64,000 nt of DNA from Erythroxylum novogranatense (Eukaryota > Streptophyta > Magnoliopsida > Malpighiales > Erythroxylaceae): NCBI GenBank assembly GCA_029891385.1, contig CM057230.1, positions 31,265,402 through 31,329,401 on the forward strand. Direction: 5' to 3'. How positions within the stretch are numbered: position 1 is the first letter of the stretch; each line of letters starts with the position of its first letter. Both the position numbers and the translations under genes were made by a program. A model generated the notes under the pieces. It was not told the origin of the DNA and made no database searches. It saw only the letters and a list, made by a program, of their open reading frames with translations. This document shows positions 1 through 12,029 of the stretch, piece after piece.

Positions 1-474
1 TACCTATCGTATATGCTGGTTAGAGACCCCAGATCAGGTACCAGAACCCTCTCATCTTTTTTCTCTGCCCCAGCAAAATACGATAAACCTCCCAATCTCT
101 ATAGCCAACAAGATCAAGCATACAAATGAAAACCAAATGAGACTCATACACAAAAGAAATGCATGAATCAACAGAAAAATGAATAGCCCATAGATATATC
201 GACAGGAAAAAAGAACACAAACCCCTTTGCCAAATCCAAAAATTCCATGAACCAACACGATTGGAGGCAAGTCACCACCACCATTAGTTGCGACCACAGG
301 CTCATCATTTTTCACTACCACATTAGCATTTGGCTTGAAAAACCATTCATTCAAACTCTGTGAAAGATCCCCAGCAACAGCTGTGCTAAATATGTAAAAC
401 CCATAGAGCATATGAACCAACGTGCTCAAAAAAAGCTCCGTCAGTTGCAGAGCAGATATCCACCACCTAATCAT
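1..474 (-). CDS. Alpha/beta-hydrolase (plant lipase-like) gene, 5' exons only
   Basis: Two coding exons are visible: 223-474 (84 codons from ATG at 474) and 1-98, which continues beyond the left edge. They are separated by a 124-nt phase-0 GT-AG intron (99-222). The protein opens with MIRWW and a hydrophobic stretch (LTELFLSTLVHMLYGFYIF) that looks like a membrane anchor or signal. It then has the AGDLSQSLNEWFF block and VLVHGIFGFGKG, an HG oxyanion-hole motif of alpha/beta-hydrolases. Exon 2 continues with LGGLSYFAGAEKKDERVLVPDLGSL. This matches my memory of the plant family that includes Arabidopsis At1g10740/At1g23330, annotated as lipase-like hydrolases of unproven substrate. The frame stays open upstream to an ATG at 558. 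I chose the ATG at 474 because family similarity starts there. The nucleophile elbow (GxSxG) and the rest of the triad lie outside the window, so activity cannot be judged. Confidence 0.85.
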
Positions 475-1760
475 TTGTCTCGCAAGCAAGAACCTTTTTG
501 AAAAGCCCCAAAGGGAAGCTCTTGAATGTGCAAAAGAGAAAAAGCCTTCTCTAAACAATCAAAACCCCTCACTATCCAACCCTCCTATGATCAACAAACC
601 ATAGAAGGGTGAAAAAAAAAAAAGAAGCAAAAAGACGCAAGCTTTGCCCTTCCCAGTTGTCCCCTTTTGGCCCTGTCCCCTGTCTGTGTTGGTGGCAGGA
701 AGAGAGCTTCAATAACTTTGAATGCGTTAGTTTCCCACAAATTTCTCGTTTCCTACCTTAGACACACACACAATTGTCACAACCAACCAAACCCAACCAC
801 TCGACAAAAAAGCCTACGCTTGTTCATTCATTCCTCTGGACCAAAAGGGTTTTGGTCTTCCTCAACGACATGTGTCCTCACGCAAACCGCTCTCTCTCCC
901 CAGTTTTATACAAAATCTCCATTGGACCCACCCTTGCTGGGACTGAGAACCTAATGATACTTATTTTATTTTTTTTTACTTATTAACCATTAAATTATAA
1001 AAATGAAATTTTGAATAGTGAATTGTCAGTTAATTAGAAGAAAATACAAAATAGTTTTAAGGTTATGTTCGTACTTTATTGTCTCCGAGCTTGGGGTGCT
1101 GTATCGGAGCTGGAAGGTTCTGTTATCATCATTTGGTTCATAATCTAAGCTTCCAACTGTACTGGCCCTATCCTCTCAACTTCCATGTGCCATTTGATTA
1201 CATCTCAGACGCCTACAAATTTCGTGTATCCCACGCTCCCAACGCCGACGCCCCTGCATCTACCGTTCTACTTTCCATTTTCCTTTTTATGTGTTATATA
1301 TATATATTTGAATGATATTTTATATAAAAATAAAATTAGGTTTTCAATATTCTCGAGTTTGACTATTTGCTTTCCCAAGAGGTTTAACTTGAAGCCATTG
1401 GCAGGAGTCGCAGTTCCTTGTCTAAATGACCACATAAGCTCCGAACACCGCAATCTCTTGCGAGAAGTATGAAAGTGAAAGCTTGTATTGATTTCTGGAT
1501 CAATCAAAGAAAACAAAAGTTTAGAAGTTTCTTCCGAGACGTTGAAAGCTTGGCTGACCCCACCACCCTTGTTAGAATAACTTTCTTTTTCAATTGAACA
1601 AGGCAACTCTGTTATAGTTAAATTCATAAAGAGTTTTTGTTCGTACTAGTTTAAGCATACAACTTTAATTACCTCTTTATTGTTCAGACGATGGAAAAGG
1701 TTAGGTCGACTAGTCGAGGAGGTGAGGTGAGAGCGGAGAAAACGTGGGGGGAGGGGAAGA
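475..1760. other. Upstream flank of the hydrolase gene
   Basis: Divergent to the gene on its left. Bases 560-950 are moderately C/T-rich and probably hold the 5' UTR and proximal promoter, read leftwards. From 960 to 1700 the DNA is AT-rich. I see no convincing gene here; the short frames are random-looking. Confidence 0.5.
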
Positions 1761-1997
1761 GTCGTTTGAGATATATTTTAATTATTTAAAATAAGTGTCA
1801 TTCTTGATTTTGTATACATGTTTATAACTTTTCGTTCAAAATTAATCTTTCATTTCTCTCATCTTAATTATACAGATCACAATTTCAAGGCAATTTTTCT
1901 CACCATTTTATTTAAGATGCTGATTACCGAGGTAATTTTATGGGAGTATTAATAAGGATACATCTATAATTTTATTAGCGTGTATTTTTTTAAAACG
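1761..1997 (+). mobile_element. Stowaway-like MITE, left part (split by the gypsy insertion)
   Basis: From GTCGTTT at 1761 to TTAAAACG at 1997 this matches, base by base with scattered differences, the left and middle of the intact MITE at 21425-21713. Shared landmarks include ATAAGTGTCATTCTTGA, TTTCATTTCTCTC and CACAATTTCAAG. The outer inverted repeat expected before 1761 is not recognisable. The rest of the MITE resumes at 12430, after the retrotransposon. Confidence 0.8.
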
Positions 1998-2002
1998 ACT
2001 CT

Positions 2003-2403
2003 TGGTTCTCACGGATTCTACCGAACGGTTATCGCCATTCGATCCATGTCTCGATGTCATTGAAGCGATCTTGGTGAAAAAGTCTCTGTAAAACAAAGGA
2101 AGGCACGTCGGGGTGAAATCCCGATTTGCCCTCCGACGCCAAGTAAGTCTTTGGTGGAGGTGAGGTTAATCTGAATCGGAGAAAACAACTAGGTTATGAT
2201 CTTGACTTGGTTATGAGAGAATAATACCTTATATACGTTTTCCCGCTAGGTTTTGGGTCTTTACGTTTCTTACGACGTGCATGGAGATTTTCCTATGCTA
2301 ACGGGCATGGATATATAGATTAGACCCAGATTAAGCCATGGTTGTGAGATTGATCGATCTACCGTAATATTGGACTTGGGCCCAATATTGCCGACTCCAA
2401 CCA
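2003..2403 (-). repeat. Left LTR (3' LTR in element sense)
   Basis: This 401-bp repeat starts TGGTTCTCACGG and ends CCAACCA. It aligns over its full length with 12030-12429. On the minus strand TATATAAG at 2228-2235 is a plausible TATA box, and it is conserved in the other LTR at 12251-12258, agreeing with leftward transcription. Differences from the other LTR are frequent and many are single-base indels. Confidence 0.9.
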
Positions 2404-2418
2404 TAAGCCCCCTACCCT
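2404..2418 (-). other. Polypurine tract of the gypsy element
   Basis: Read on the minus strand, GGTAGGGGGCTTA directly precedes the left LTR. A purine run here is where plus-strand DNA priming occurs, and it fixes the element's orientation as leftward. Confidence 0.7.
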
Positions 2419-3314
2419 CGAGTCCGAGCGAAGAGAAGGGTCGAAGGAGTACGTTGTTGTAGTTAAATCGGCCGCTTCAGAATACGTGAAGCAAGACGGC
2501 CATGCGATGTGGCCGATCGGTCGAGCATTGGCTTTATAGCTCGGTATAGGACAAACTCGTAGTTTTAATTGGTGGTCTTGTCAACTTTGGGTATAATCTT
2601 TCGTATTGGCCGACTTCGTTGTATCGAATCGGTCGTTTGGGATTGATTGGTTGAGGTCCCTCATCGACGGTTTCACCGCTTATTATGCGTGACAACCGGT
2701 CATATAGCATGTCGGCGATATCATCATTGGCGACGCTTGACTCGTGAAATACTTATTCATCGACGGTTCGTGATCTCGGCATATTGCTCGTAATCCAAAC
2801 GATCGTCTTTAACCGATTCTTGCCGTCTCCGACGTCCCTTCAACTGTCGCGCCTCCAAATTTTGAATAACCCGAACTCCTGCGGCTTAGATCATGCTGCG
2901 TGTTCGAAGCACTGTACTCGGATTTTCTCCGCGTCGTGGTCCGATTGGATCACTTTGAGCGCTCCTTCTCCGTCCTTCTATAAATACCCATGCTCGACGA
3001 GTTGTGAGTTTACGCTTTTGCTTTCGTTTTCTTGCCTACATTTTGCCTTCGCTTTGTTCCTTGTTCGCGATTGCGAAACTTCCTTATACTCCACCGTCCG
3101 ATTTTCCTATATCCAATCTCCGATTAGGTACGCCCTTTTCTTCATTCCTCTTCTTTTTCATGTCAATCGGTAGTTCGGGAGTATGGTCGAGATAGCGAAG
3201 GAGATGGCGATGAGAGAGAGGAAAGACGGTTTGGTTGTGGAGGTACCACCAAGATCGCATCGTCGATGACCCATGGGGAGTTGAGCAGTTGGCCATTAAA
3301 TTTAACATCCTTCG

Positions 3315-3910
3315 TCGTGGAGGCCCCGATTGGCCTTGAAAATGAGCGGATTCACAACAACTTGGTGGGTACGTCGCCGTCTCCGTGATTTTTTACTGAT
3401 TGGCGGCATGAGGCTTCCATACGCCTTGGTCATTCGACGAGGTGTGCTCTATGTTTGGGATGTTGTCGAGTCGATACCTCCAAATAGTTGGAGGTTTATA
3501 AATGGATTGGCATTCTTTGTGCCACCGCGTTGACCATCCGGCCTCTGTCGGCGTCTGCGTCACTTCCTCGGGATGAGCCATAGTCCGAGCTACAGGGCAG
3601 AATCCCATTTTGCAATATAGAGACGCTCGGTATCGCCCCGCCGGACGCCTCAAAGATCTCTTCTTCGCAAACCAAGTACTTTTTCAGTAAAGCCCCAGAG
3701 TGTTCCTCGAGTGTCGACCGTGGAGGTATCCTCCGCCGAGAAGTGGAATGACGCGTCGACCTCGTCCCTCAAGAGATGAGTTGGAGGTGATTGGTCGATC
3801 AAGGAGCTCGGCAGACACGACTTCGCTCGTCTCATTCGTGGATACCCCTGGGGCTTGGCTTACTTCTTTCCTCGCCGATCCCCCACCTCAGACACGGGCT
3901 AAAGGAGGAA
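3315..3910 (+). pseudogene. Antisense ORF of Tat-type element, N-terminal part (gypsy-type transposon domain)
   Basis: On the plus strand, antisense to gag-pol, 3330-3533 encodes a stretch ending PPNSWRFINGLAFFVPPR. This resembles the conserved core of the plant 'putative gypsy type transposon' domain (PF04195, typically xPNSWRFI/L-GF). Upstream and downstream the similarity jumps between frames, so the reading frame is broken by indels. The function of this domain is unknown. Its presence downstream of pol in the opposite orientation is a hallmark of Tat-group elements. The boundaries given are approximate. Confidence 0.55.
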
Positions 3911-4274
3911 ACCGCCTCTACGGTTGACTCCTGTGATGGACTTAATTGTTGGACTTTGGTGAGCTAGTTTTATTTTCTAACTCGATTTTTCGTTGTGCGG
4001 CTATGGTGAGGATGGGAGGTGCCCCACCGAGCTTCTACGCCGAGGAAGGAGGCTTCCGGAAGGTGAGCGAGGTGCTGATTCGTCTGCATGGGTTGGTCTC
4101 CTTGGTAGTGTCATGGATGTTTCCCTGTGGAGGACCTTCTGTTGCGTCCGAGCCATTGCCGATCAGGACGGCGGATGGGACAGGCAAATCCAATGGAGGA
4201 GGAGGAGGACGCGGTCCTCCTCTTAAGAGGAAGAAGTTAGTGCGGTTGGGTGACCTATCTTCCCGCCCGACAAA

Positions 4275-4950
4275 GTGAGTAGGGGCACAAGCGTAAGAGA
4301 GGAAGGGAAAGCAAAATCTCAAGATCGGGCGGTGGGAGCTTGCCTCAAATTGTCCGAGGATGCCACGCTGGGGATCTCGAGGTGGCCCGCTATCTTGCCG
4401 AGAGGGTCACTCCCCCCGTGGAGGAGCAGCTCATGGAAAAGAAGGGTAGCGTGGAGCTGGGATCTCAGCTTGTTCGTGTCGGCATGCGGGCTGCGACGAT
4501 GTCCTTTGCCGTGCTGCAGCGGCTGGAGACTCTGGACCAGGAAGTCCAGGATCTCCATGTTCAAATGAAGGATTTGAAGGACGAGCTGTCTGTTGTAAAG
4601 GAGGGGAAGGATCTCCTCCAGGCAAAGAATACGTCCTTGGAAGAGGAAAAGAAGGTCTTGTTGACTCGGTTGACCATGTAGGGGAGAGAGAGACTGAGAA
4701 GAAAGGGAGGGAGGTGGAGAGGATGGAGAGGGAGGTAGAGGTCGAAGGGTGGAGGAGGACAGTGAGAGTGGAGCGGGAGCTTAATAGGCAGCTCCGCCTG
4801 GATTGCCGTTCCGCGGCGGCGAGTAGGGACAAAGCCGAGAAAACCTTGGAGGAGGTGCGGCAGTCTGTGCGGGAGCAACGGGTTGAAGCTATCAAGCGGT
4901 GGAAAAGGAGGTTCTCAGACGAGGAGAGTTTGAGCTACGCTGCGATATAG
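4275..4950 (+). pseudogene. Antisense ORF of Tat-type element, C-terminal coiled-coil part
   Basis: Two overlapping plus-strand frames, 4340-4681 and 4714-4950, encode charged, heptad-rich sequence: LQRLETLDQEVQDLHVQMKD, then LSVVKEGKDLLQAKNTSLEE, then ERMEREVEVEGWRRTVRVER. This is strong coiled-coil character. It follows the PNSWRFI region in the same orientation, as expected for the C-terminal half of the same antisense protein. At least one frameshift separates the two frames near 4680. Composition is much richer in G+C than the host intergenic DNA. Confidence 0.5.
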
Positions 4951-5569
4951 CCCTCGCAGGTCAAGAAGGGTCACGAGCTCTATGCCCGAGGGGTCGATGT
5001 GCCCCTCGTTCAAGATTATGCCGTGCCCCTTATTCCTGCGGCTCTCGGACTCTCTTTGGAGGAGATGGAGAAAGAGTTGAGGGGAGCCGAGAGGCGTTCC
5101 GGACGAGCAACTAGATCTCACCTGAGGGGAGGAGGTCCCTTATGAAGATGTTCCTTGATTGCTCCCGGTTGCCTCGCCTCCTATTGATTTGCTCTCAAGA
5201 TCTTTCTAATGAAGATACTCGCTGATTGCTCCCACGGTCCTGCCTCCGGTTCGGCTTCTCCTCCGCTTTCAAGGTTCCCGGTATTCTCCCCACAATTGTA
5301 AAGCTCACTGGTCGGGCTTGTGACTGGCGATTTTCTTCAATGTGATCTTTGCTTTTTTAACTTGTCTTTTTAGTATTCTTGCTTTTTATACTTGGAGAAT
5401 TTCGATGAAGTTACTCGTAACCAACCGGCTTCGAGCAAGTTAGGTCATGTCGACCGATCGACCGCAATCGATCGTCGTCTCGAGAGTTGTCTTGGCGATC
5501 TAGCCGCGATAAGTGAAGCGATTGATGGTTCCGAAGTCTCGTTTTGCACCCGACCGGTAAGCGATGTAG

Positions 5570-6575
5570 TCGGTCTATGGAGATCGCCGAGCGAGGTCGA
5601 GGATCTTGTCTGGCGACCGTCGAATGAGGTCGATCTATGGATATACCGAGCCAAAGTGATGGCGCCCGAGGATCGTCTGGCGGCCGGCCGATCGAGGTCG
5701 ACCTATGGAGTTACCGAGCCATAGTGATGGCGCCCTGGATCTCGTCTGGCGACCGATCGATCGAGGTCGATCTAAGGAGATACCGAGCCATAGTGATGGC
5801 GCCCTGGGATCTCGTCTGGCGACCGATCGACCGAGGTCGATCTAAGGAGATACCGAGCCATAGTGATGGCGCCCGAGGATCTCGTCTCGCGACCGATCGA
5901 TCGAGGTCGATCTAAGGAGATACCGAGCCATAGTGATGGCGCCCGAGGATCTCGTCCGGCGACCGATCGAATGAGGTCGATCTAAGGAGATACCGAGCCA
6001 TAGTGATGGCGCCCGTGGATCTCGCTCTGGCGACCGATCGACGGCGGTCGATCTAAGGAGATACCGAGCCATAGTGATGGCGCCCGAGGATCTCGTCTGG
6101 CGACCGATCGACGGTGGTCGATCTAAGGAGATACCGAGCCATAGTGATGGCGCCCTGTGATCTCGTCTGGCGACCGATCAACTGAGGTCGATCTAAGGAG
6201 ATACCGAGCCATAGTGATGGCGTCCCAGGGATCTCGTCCTGGCGACCGATCGACTGAGGTCGATCTAAGGAGATACCGAGCCATAGTGATGGCGTCTGTG
6301 GATCTCGTCTCGACGACCGATCGATCGAGGTCGATCTAAGGAGATACCGAGCCATAGTGATGGCGTCCCAGGGATCTCGTCCTGGCGACCGATCGACTGA
6401 GGTCGATCTAAGGAGATACCGAGCCATAGTGATGGCGTCCCAGGGATCTCGTCCTGGCGACCGATCGACAGCGGTCGATCTAAGGAGATACCGAGCCATA
6501 GTGATGGCGTCCCAGGGATCTCGTCCTGGCGACCGATCGACAGCGGTCGATCTATGGAGATTTGCCGAGCGGTGG
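5570..6575. repeat. 70-72 bp tandem array inside the gypsy element
   Basis: About 14 units, each containing ATACCGAGCCATAGTGATGG, a GGATCTCGTC segment and GGCGACCGATCGA followed by GAGGTCGATCTA. The TCTAAGGAG anchor recurs at 5771, 5841, 5911, 5981, 6052, 6122, 6192, 6264, 6335, 6407 and 6479, with diverged units before and after. The left units are 70 bp and the right ones 71-72 bp. The array is in the untranslated part between integrase and the 3' LTR. Confidence 0.95.
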
Positions 6576-6906
6576 TTAATTGGATTTTCTACTCTTTGCC
6601 AAATGTAATGTAACTTTGTTATTGCCAAGAAATCTGAAAAACCCCTTTATTGATGATAACGAGGGTGTGGGCCGTTAAAAAACCTGCCTGGCAAGGACAG
6701 GAAAAAGATGATAACAAAGAAAGATTAACTAGCATGAATACTTATCTATTGGTAGAAAGCTTTCAAGTTCTGTGAATTCCATGGCCTTGGTAGAATTTTC
6801 CCTTCTCATCGCTAAGGATGTAAGAACCATGCCGGCTTGCTTAATCACTCGATAGGTCCTTCCCACGTCTGTCCGAGCTTCCAGATGCTTTCGGCCGCCT
6901 CGGCTT

Positions 6907-7752
6907 TTAGTAGGACGATCCTCCGACCTTTACACCGCTTCGGCTTGACCTTGTTGTAGAACTTAGTCGCCTTTTGCTCGATGGCTTCCGAGCGAGCGGC
7001 GCCCTTTCTCTTTCCTCGCTAAGGAGAACGAGCTCGCTCTGGGCCTCGTCATTTTGCTCTTCCTCGTAACCCGACACCTCTCGATTAGGCAATGCCGCCA
7101 ACCGGACCAAAGCTTCGCTCCAACGTCATCCGAAATGGCGTTTACACGTAGCTCCGTTCGGTGTGGTTCTATACGCCCACAATACTTCATCTACTTCCTC
7201 TACCCAAGTCTTTCTCCCGCTCAGCGCTTCGAGGCGTTCATTATCTTTTGTTGGTGTTTTCTGCGAGACCGTTACTTTGGGGATGGGCGACCGGTTAACC
7301 GTAGCTCGATCTTTAGTCGATTGCAGTAAATCTCTAAATTTGTCATTGTCGAATCGCCGCCATTATCTCGTGATCAACACCATAGGCATTCCAAAATGGC
7401 ACGAGATGTTCTTCTTTATGAAGCTTTCCATTTTTCCTCGGTTATTGTAGCGACAGATTCCGCTTCTACCCACTTGGTGAAATATTCCACCGCCACTATC
7501 AAGAATTTCTTTTGTCCGGACCGGGGAAAGGCCCCAGATATCCATTCCCCACTGAGCGAAAGGGATAGGATGACTTACGATCTTCATTCGTTCGGTAGGT
7601 TGGTGAGACAGTCTTGTTTCTCTGGCAGCTTCGCACGGTCGACCTTTTTTCGACAATCTCTTCTCATCGTTGGCGTGGTACTTCCTATCGATCAACCGTG
7701 AGCTAACCTCCCCCCCTATGTGATTTCCGATATCCTTCATGGACTTCGCCAT
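6907..7752 (-). pseudogene. Gypsy integrase, frameshifted
   Basis: Minus-strand 7363-7752 encodes QPTERMKIVSHPIPFAQWGM followed by DIWG and ends with KKNISCHFGMPMVLIT, the typical integrase core of plant Tat/Athila elements. The first catalytic aspartate is the D of GMDIWG. Frame changes follow immediately, and further integrase C-terminal sequence appears to lie in 6907-7190 (VRLAALPNREVSGYEEEQND). The upstream zinc-binding H2C2 segment is only partly visible. It is non-functional as written because of indels. Confidence 0.75.
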
Positions 7753-8262
7753 TGCGCTTCGGCTTCTTCCTCATTCAGCATCAAGTAGCGGCGGTCGTGG
7801 GACCGCTTATATACAGAACATCATTGACGACCGTATATTGGCCGCCTTCCTCCTTAACTTCCGGACTCGATGGGTCTTCGGTTGCTTTCCTTCTAAAAGG
7901 TATTGCATGATCGGTTCCGTCCAGCCGGTCGATCAAGATTTATGTTAAGAACTTCATCGGCTTTCGGATGCTAGGGACGGTCTAGTCGTTCGACGAATAT
8001 TGTTTACTGACATCACGATCGGAAGCTATTTTGGAGAGCGCGTCATACTAGTATTCGAGCTCGCTCTACTCTGTTGATCGAATATTGTCAAAGTTGCTCA
8101 ATTCTTGCTTTACCATTCGAGATACTTGATCATGTTATTTCCTTGGCCTCATACTCCCGGTGACTTGGCCGACCACCACTGGCTATCACTATATATCTTC
8201 AAATGCCGTACTTCCATCTCCTCAGCTAGTTGGAGGCGGCTATCAAAGCCTCGATCGCTTCA

Positions 8263-8570
8263 TTATTGAGGCCTGAATTCCGGTAGAAGGCGACTCACTT
8301 TCTCATCCGTATGCGGGCTAATTAGCACTACTCCGCTCCGCATCCCTCGGCATTGGATGACCCGTCGACGAACAAATTCCAGCGGGAACCGCTGTCCTTC
8401 GAGCTCGGTTGGCTCATCTCGCAATGAAATCGCCAACACTTGTGCTTTGATGGTCGTGCGGGGCTTGTATTGAATATCGAACTCTCCTAGTTCTACCACC
8501 ACTTTATCACCGACCCGAGGTTTGGGCTTTTGGAGGCACCGCCGAGGGTTGATCGGTCCATACCTCAACC
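8263..8570 (-). pseudogene. RNase H domain of the gypsy element, frameshifted
   Basis: The frame reads GEFDIQYKPRTTIKAQVLA and then loses register. The next register contains the WNLFVDGSSN-like signature with its catalytic aspartate, and the original register resumes at GVVLISPH, ending VSRLLPEFRPQ. GEFDIxYxPR followed by FVDGSSN is typical of the additional RNase H carried by Tat-group elements. At least two one-base losses explain the breaks. Confidence 0.7.
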
Positions 8571-8779
8571 GGTATGACTTTGGAAGTAAGGTCTCGACTT
8601 TACGGTTGCCATTATCAAAGAGAGTGTTAGCTTTCTATATAGCGCCAGATCGCGTTTTCGGCGGTCAACACTTTCACGACGTAGTAGACGGGTATTGCTC
8701 GCCTCCTTTGGATCGAATAAGTACTGCTATGATCGACCCTTCCGTGACGGCCAAATATAGAATCGGGGTTTCCCCTCGG

Positions 8780-9960
8780 TAGGGCTTTGCAGAAGCCAAG
8801 GTCTAGACAAATATTGTTTCAAGTGTTGGAAAGCTTTTTCACACTCATCCGCCATTGAACCGGGTTACATTTGCTTTCCTCAGACCTTGAAAATGGGAGG
8901 CACTTGTCTCCCAATCTAGAAATAAATCTGCTCAAATAAACTACCCGACCCGTCGAGAATCGCACGTCTTTCAAGCATTGTGGCGAGGACATCAGATGAT
9001 GGCTTCAATCTTCTCGGATTGGCTTCGATCCCCACCGAGTGATCATAAACCCCGTGAATTTTCCGGATGCTACCTCAAGACGCATTTTCCGGATTTAGCT
9101 TCATCTGGAACTTATTTAAAGTCCGAAAGACTTTTCGAGATCTCGCACATGCTCCATGACCGCCTTACTCTTTACCACCATATCATCCACATAAGCTTCC
9201 ACCGTCCGCCTATCTCGTTGTTTAAAGACTTCGTGACGAGCCGCTGATAGGTCGCCTTGCGTTTTTCGACCGAAAGGCATTACTTGGTAGCAAAAGTGCC
9301 TTGGTCGGTTATGAAGGCGGTCTTTTCTTCGCCTTCCGTGCTCATTTGGATCGATGATACTGAGAAGGCATCCAGAAGTCGAGCGACTCGTGCCCTAAAG
9401 TGGAGTCCACCAACCGATCGATCTTAGTAATGGAAGTCATCCTTTCGACACGCTTTGTTGGTCGGTGAAGTCTATACACATTCTCCATTTCCGTTCTTCT
9501 TTTTACCAACACCATGTTGGCGAGCCACCTGTATTTGACTTCTGATGAATCCGCCTCTAGCGCTTCGCTTACTTCCTTCTTGATCACCCCGCCGTTTTTT
9601 GTTGTGGCATCGCTTCTTTTGTCGATCGGCTTATAGTCATGCCGAATGCCGAGGAGTGAGATGTGACCGATCGAGAGATTCCGCATGTCGCTGGTACCCA
9701 AAGCGAAGACCGATTTATTCTCCGCCAGACAATCCGTGATTTCTTTAACCAGTCTCCCTGCGGCCCGAGCCTAGGTTTGTAATTTAGAGAGGTCGGCTTC
9801 ATCCAAAGACGACTCTTATGCGTTTCTTCCACCGGATTTATCCTTTCCACCTTTTCGCCGGCTCTCACATCAAGAGAGCTCGTAAGTACTACCGCACCAT
9901 CTAATGTCTTCGCTCCGCTTAAATAGCATTCTCTAGCAATTTTCATTTGCCTCGACAACT
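8780..9960 (-). pseudogene. Gypsy reverse transcriptase region, frameshifted
   Basis: Landmarks in order on the minus strand: QMKIARECYLSGAK at the protease-RT linker (about 9950), an ALGTSDMRNLSIGH segment, YRWLANMVLVK near 9540, KIDRLVDSTLGHE near 9410, and the catalytic YVDD encoded at 9182-9193. All are standard for plant gypsy RT (YPxWLANVVLVKK, RIDxLVDSTAGH, AYVDDMVVKS). The segments fall in different frames, so the enzyme cannot be made from this copy. Confidence 0.8.
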
Positions 9961-11049
9961 CCGACTCCGTGAGGTGTCGGAAATTTCATGACTGGTAGTA
10001 AGTGGAGACGACCGATCTAAGGGCATTTTGTAGCCCGCCGATTATCGCGTTATACGCCCATGGAATTTAACGACTAAGAACTCAACGTTCCTTTCTACTT
10101 GACATGGCTTCGCGCGAACTTCACTTTCAAATTTACCCGAGCGAATCGGTAAGCCGACGCCTTGGTCACCCTCGATGGGGCCGTCAGTAGGTAGTAGCGC
10201 TTGGGCACCTTCATCTCGCTTGAAAGCCTCGTAATATAGCGGTCGACCGAGTCTGCCGTGTCTATCATCACTGTTTCACCTCGAATCGTCCATATTAAGG
10301 TTTACGACGAGGCGCCATCATGCGGGCAATTTACTCCATTTAGTCCGACTCGTCGAAAGAAATCATTCCGCGTTCTCTTTCGCTTGATGGGCACGTCTTC
10401 ACGAATTGTTTGGCGATCTTTTCCGCTTTAGTGGTGGATCCCGCGCATTTCCACCGAATATTGTGTTTATGACCCCAAATTGGTCGGTCATCCCGTTGTT
10501 CGGCATTTCGCTCGTTTCTTTCCTCGACCGCCTCTTCCTTCTTGTTGGTTATCGGCATTAGTGTTCTCGCCTCCCCGTCATTCCGTCATTTCGCCTGTGG
10601 TGGTCGCTTATTGTTTGGCCGACTGTTTTACGCCGATTGTCCTGTCGGCATTTTGCCCTTGTTTCACAAATCGCCTAATCTTCCTTCAGTATGAGCAATT
10701 CAATCTCTTTCTTCAATTGCCAGCAATCTTCCGTGTCATGTCCGACTTCTTTGTGAAAACGGCAATACACACTAGTGTTTCGTCCTCGTAGGGGTTTTCA
10801 TTTTTCAGCTCTCGGATAGTTTCCTCCGCTATCATAGCCGCCAAGACTTCCGCAGATCGTTTGTTAAGCGGGTAAAGTCTTGTTGATTCCAATGCCCGCC
10901 GCGGCTTTCCAGTCGACCGGTCTCTCTGTCTTTGGTGAGGCTCATCCGACCTACCACTCGACCCATGATCGTCGCTCGGCGTTTGTGTTTTTAACACCTC
11001 GAAATGAATGTACTTATTCGCTTCAGATCCGATCTCTGAATAGATCGGG
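9961..11049 (-). other. Gypsy internal region between gag and RT (expected protease)
   Basis: This should hold the end of gag and the protease. I could not locate a convincing D-S/T-G protease motif. Frames are short and broken, as in the rest of the element. Confidence 0.4.
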
Positions 11050-11620
11050 CTGATCGAGGGCTAGCGACTTTTGAACTCCTCGCTCTCGATTGCTTTCATG
11101 AGGCGGCCAAGATAGACGAAAGCAAGTGAGGTCGGTACCTCGACCGCTTCATTATTAAACCGAGTGATGAACTCCCGCAAACTCTCATTCCTTCCTTGGG
11201 TGAGTTGCATCACCTCCAAAGCCGCCTTCTGCGGCCGCCATCTTGGTGGCGAATTGGTTCGGGAAGAGCGATCCGAAATCTTCAAGCATGTTATACACAC
11301 TGGGGTAAGTGTTGAACCATCGCCGAGCTCCCTCTTGGAAAATTTGTCTAAAGCCTTGCATTGGATAGCGTCCGGAACGCAATGTAGGCTCATCACGGAT
11401 TGGAAGTCTTGCATGTAGTCCAGGGGTCGGTCTTCCCATTATACTTCTCGGGTGTTGGTATTTTTGTCTTGGTATTTGCGGAGACTATCCAAGATCTCAA
11501 GTAAAGGAGAGTCAGACATGCCGACGGGCGATCTGTTCGATAACTTCATAGCCGCGTGAGACCGATCATCCGCGGTTTTTCTAGGCTTCAAATAGCGATG
11601 ATCGTTTATCACGCTAGTTT
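11050..11620 (-). pseudogene. Gypsy gag, frameshifted
   Basis: Overlapping minus-strand frames at 11061-11414 and 11185-11439 together show the plant gypsy gag core. The pieces are MQDFQSVMSLH near the start, GARRWFNTYPSVYNMLEDF and NQFATK in one frame, then LEVMQLTQGRNESLREFITR and FNNEAVEVP in the other. This is the Retrotrans_gag pattern (AARWFxxLPxxSIxxF, LTSFxQGxxESLRxFxxRF). At least two frame changes are needed to connect the pieces. It lies next to the right LTR, which is therefore the 5' LTR. Confidence 0.8.
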
Positions 11621-12009
11621 GTCAGGCGGTTGGCCGACTTGTGGCGGTCTCTGGGGTGGTTCTTTGTTGCCGAGATCGCAGATTTGTTTGATCAACAAAC
11701 CGCGCCTCCTCTATTCGCTTCGAGTCAAAGTGGTGTACTGCCGAGGAGGGTCTGCTTCGATCGGTCTTTGGGATTTGTATGTGTGTCGAACGCGACATTA
11801 TCCTCCGCACTCGCGCCTGTTCCTCTTGCTCAAAAGTCCGAGGCTGCCGATCATTCGGATGTGAGGATTCCGCGTGAGACATGCGGCAAAGCGGTATAAT
11901 GGTAGCAACAGAAACCTAAGCCAGATCGCCAGAGCCGTGATAACGGCCACGTCAGATTCGTTGCCACCGCACGGCCGATTTGAGTGGTTCCGGACGTGGT
12001 TCGGACGTC

Positions 12010-12029
12010 GGGCCCCGGTGGCGCTTAAA
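12010..12029 (-). other. Candidate primer-binding site of the gypsy element
   Basis: Read leftwards from the right LTR the sequence is TTTAAGCGCCACCGGGG. It looks like a gapped, degraded version of TGGCGCCGTTGCCGGGG, the tRNA-Asp site used by related plant elements. The match is weak, and a different tRNA is possible. Confidence 0.3.

Noticed and set aside
6053..6628. 191-residue Arg/Ser/Asp-rich open frame on the minus strand
   Set aside because: It exists only because 72-bp repeat units keep the frame open in the tandem array; no known domain.
12010..12029. Exact tRNA-Asp primer site for the gypsy element
   Set aside because: Only a gapped partial match; kept as a low-confidence candidate rather than a firm call.
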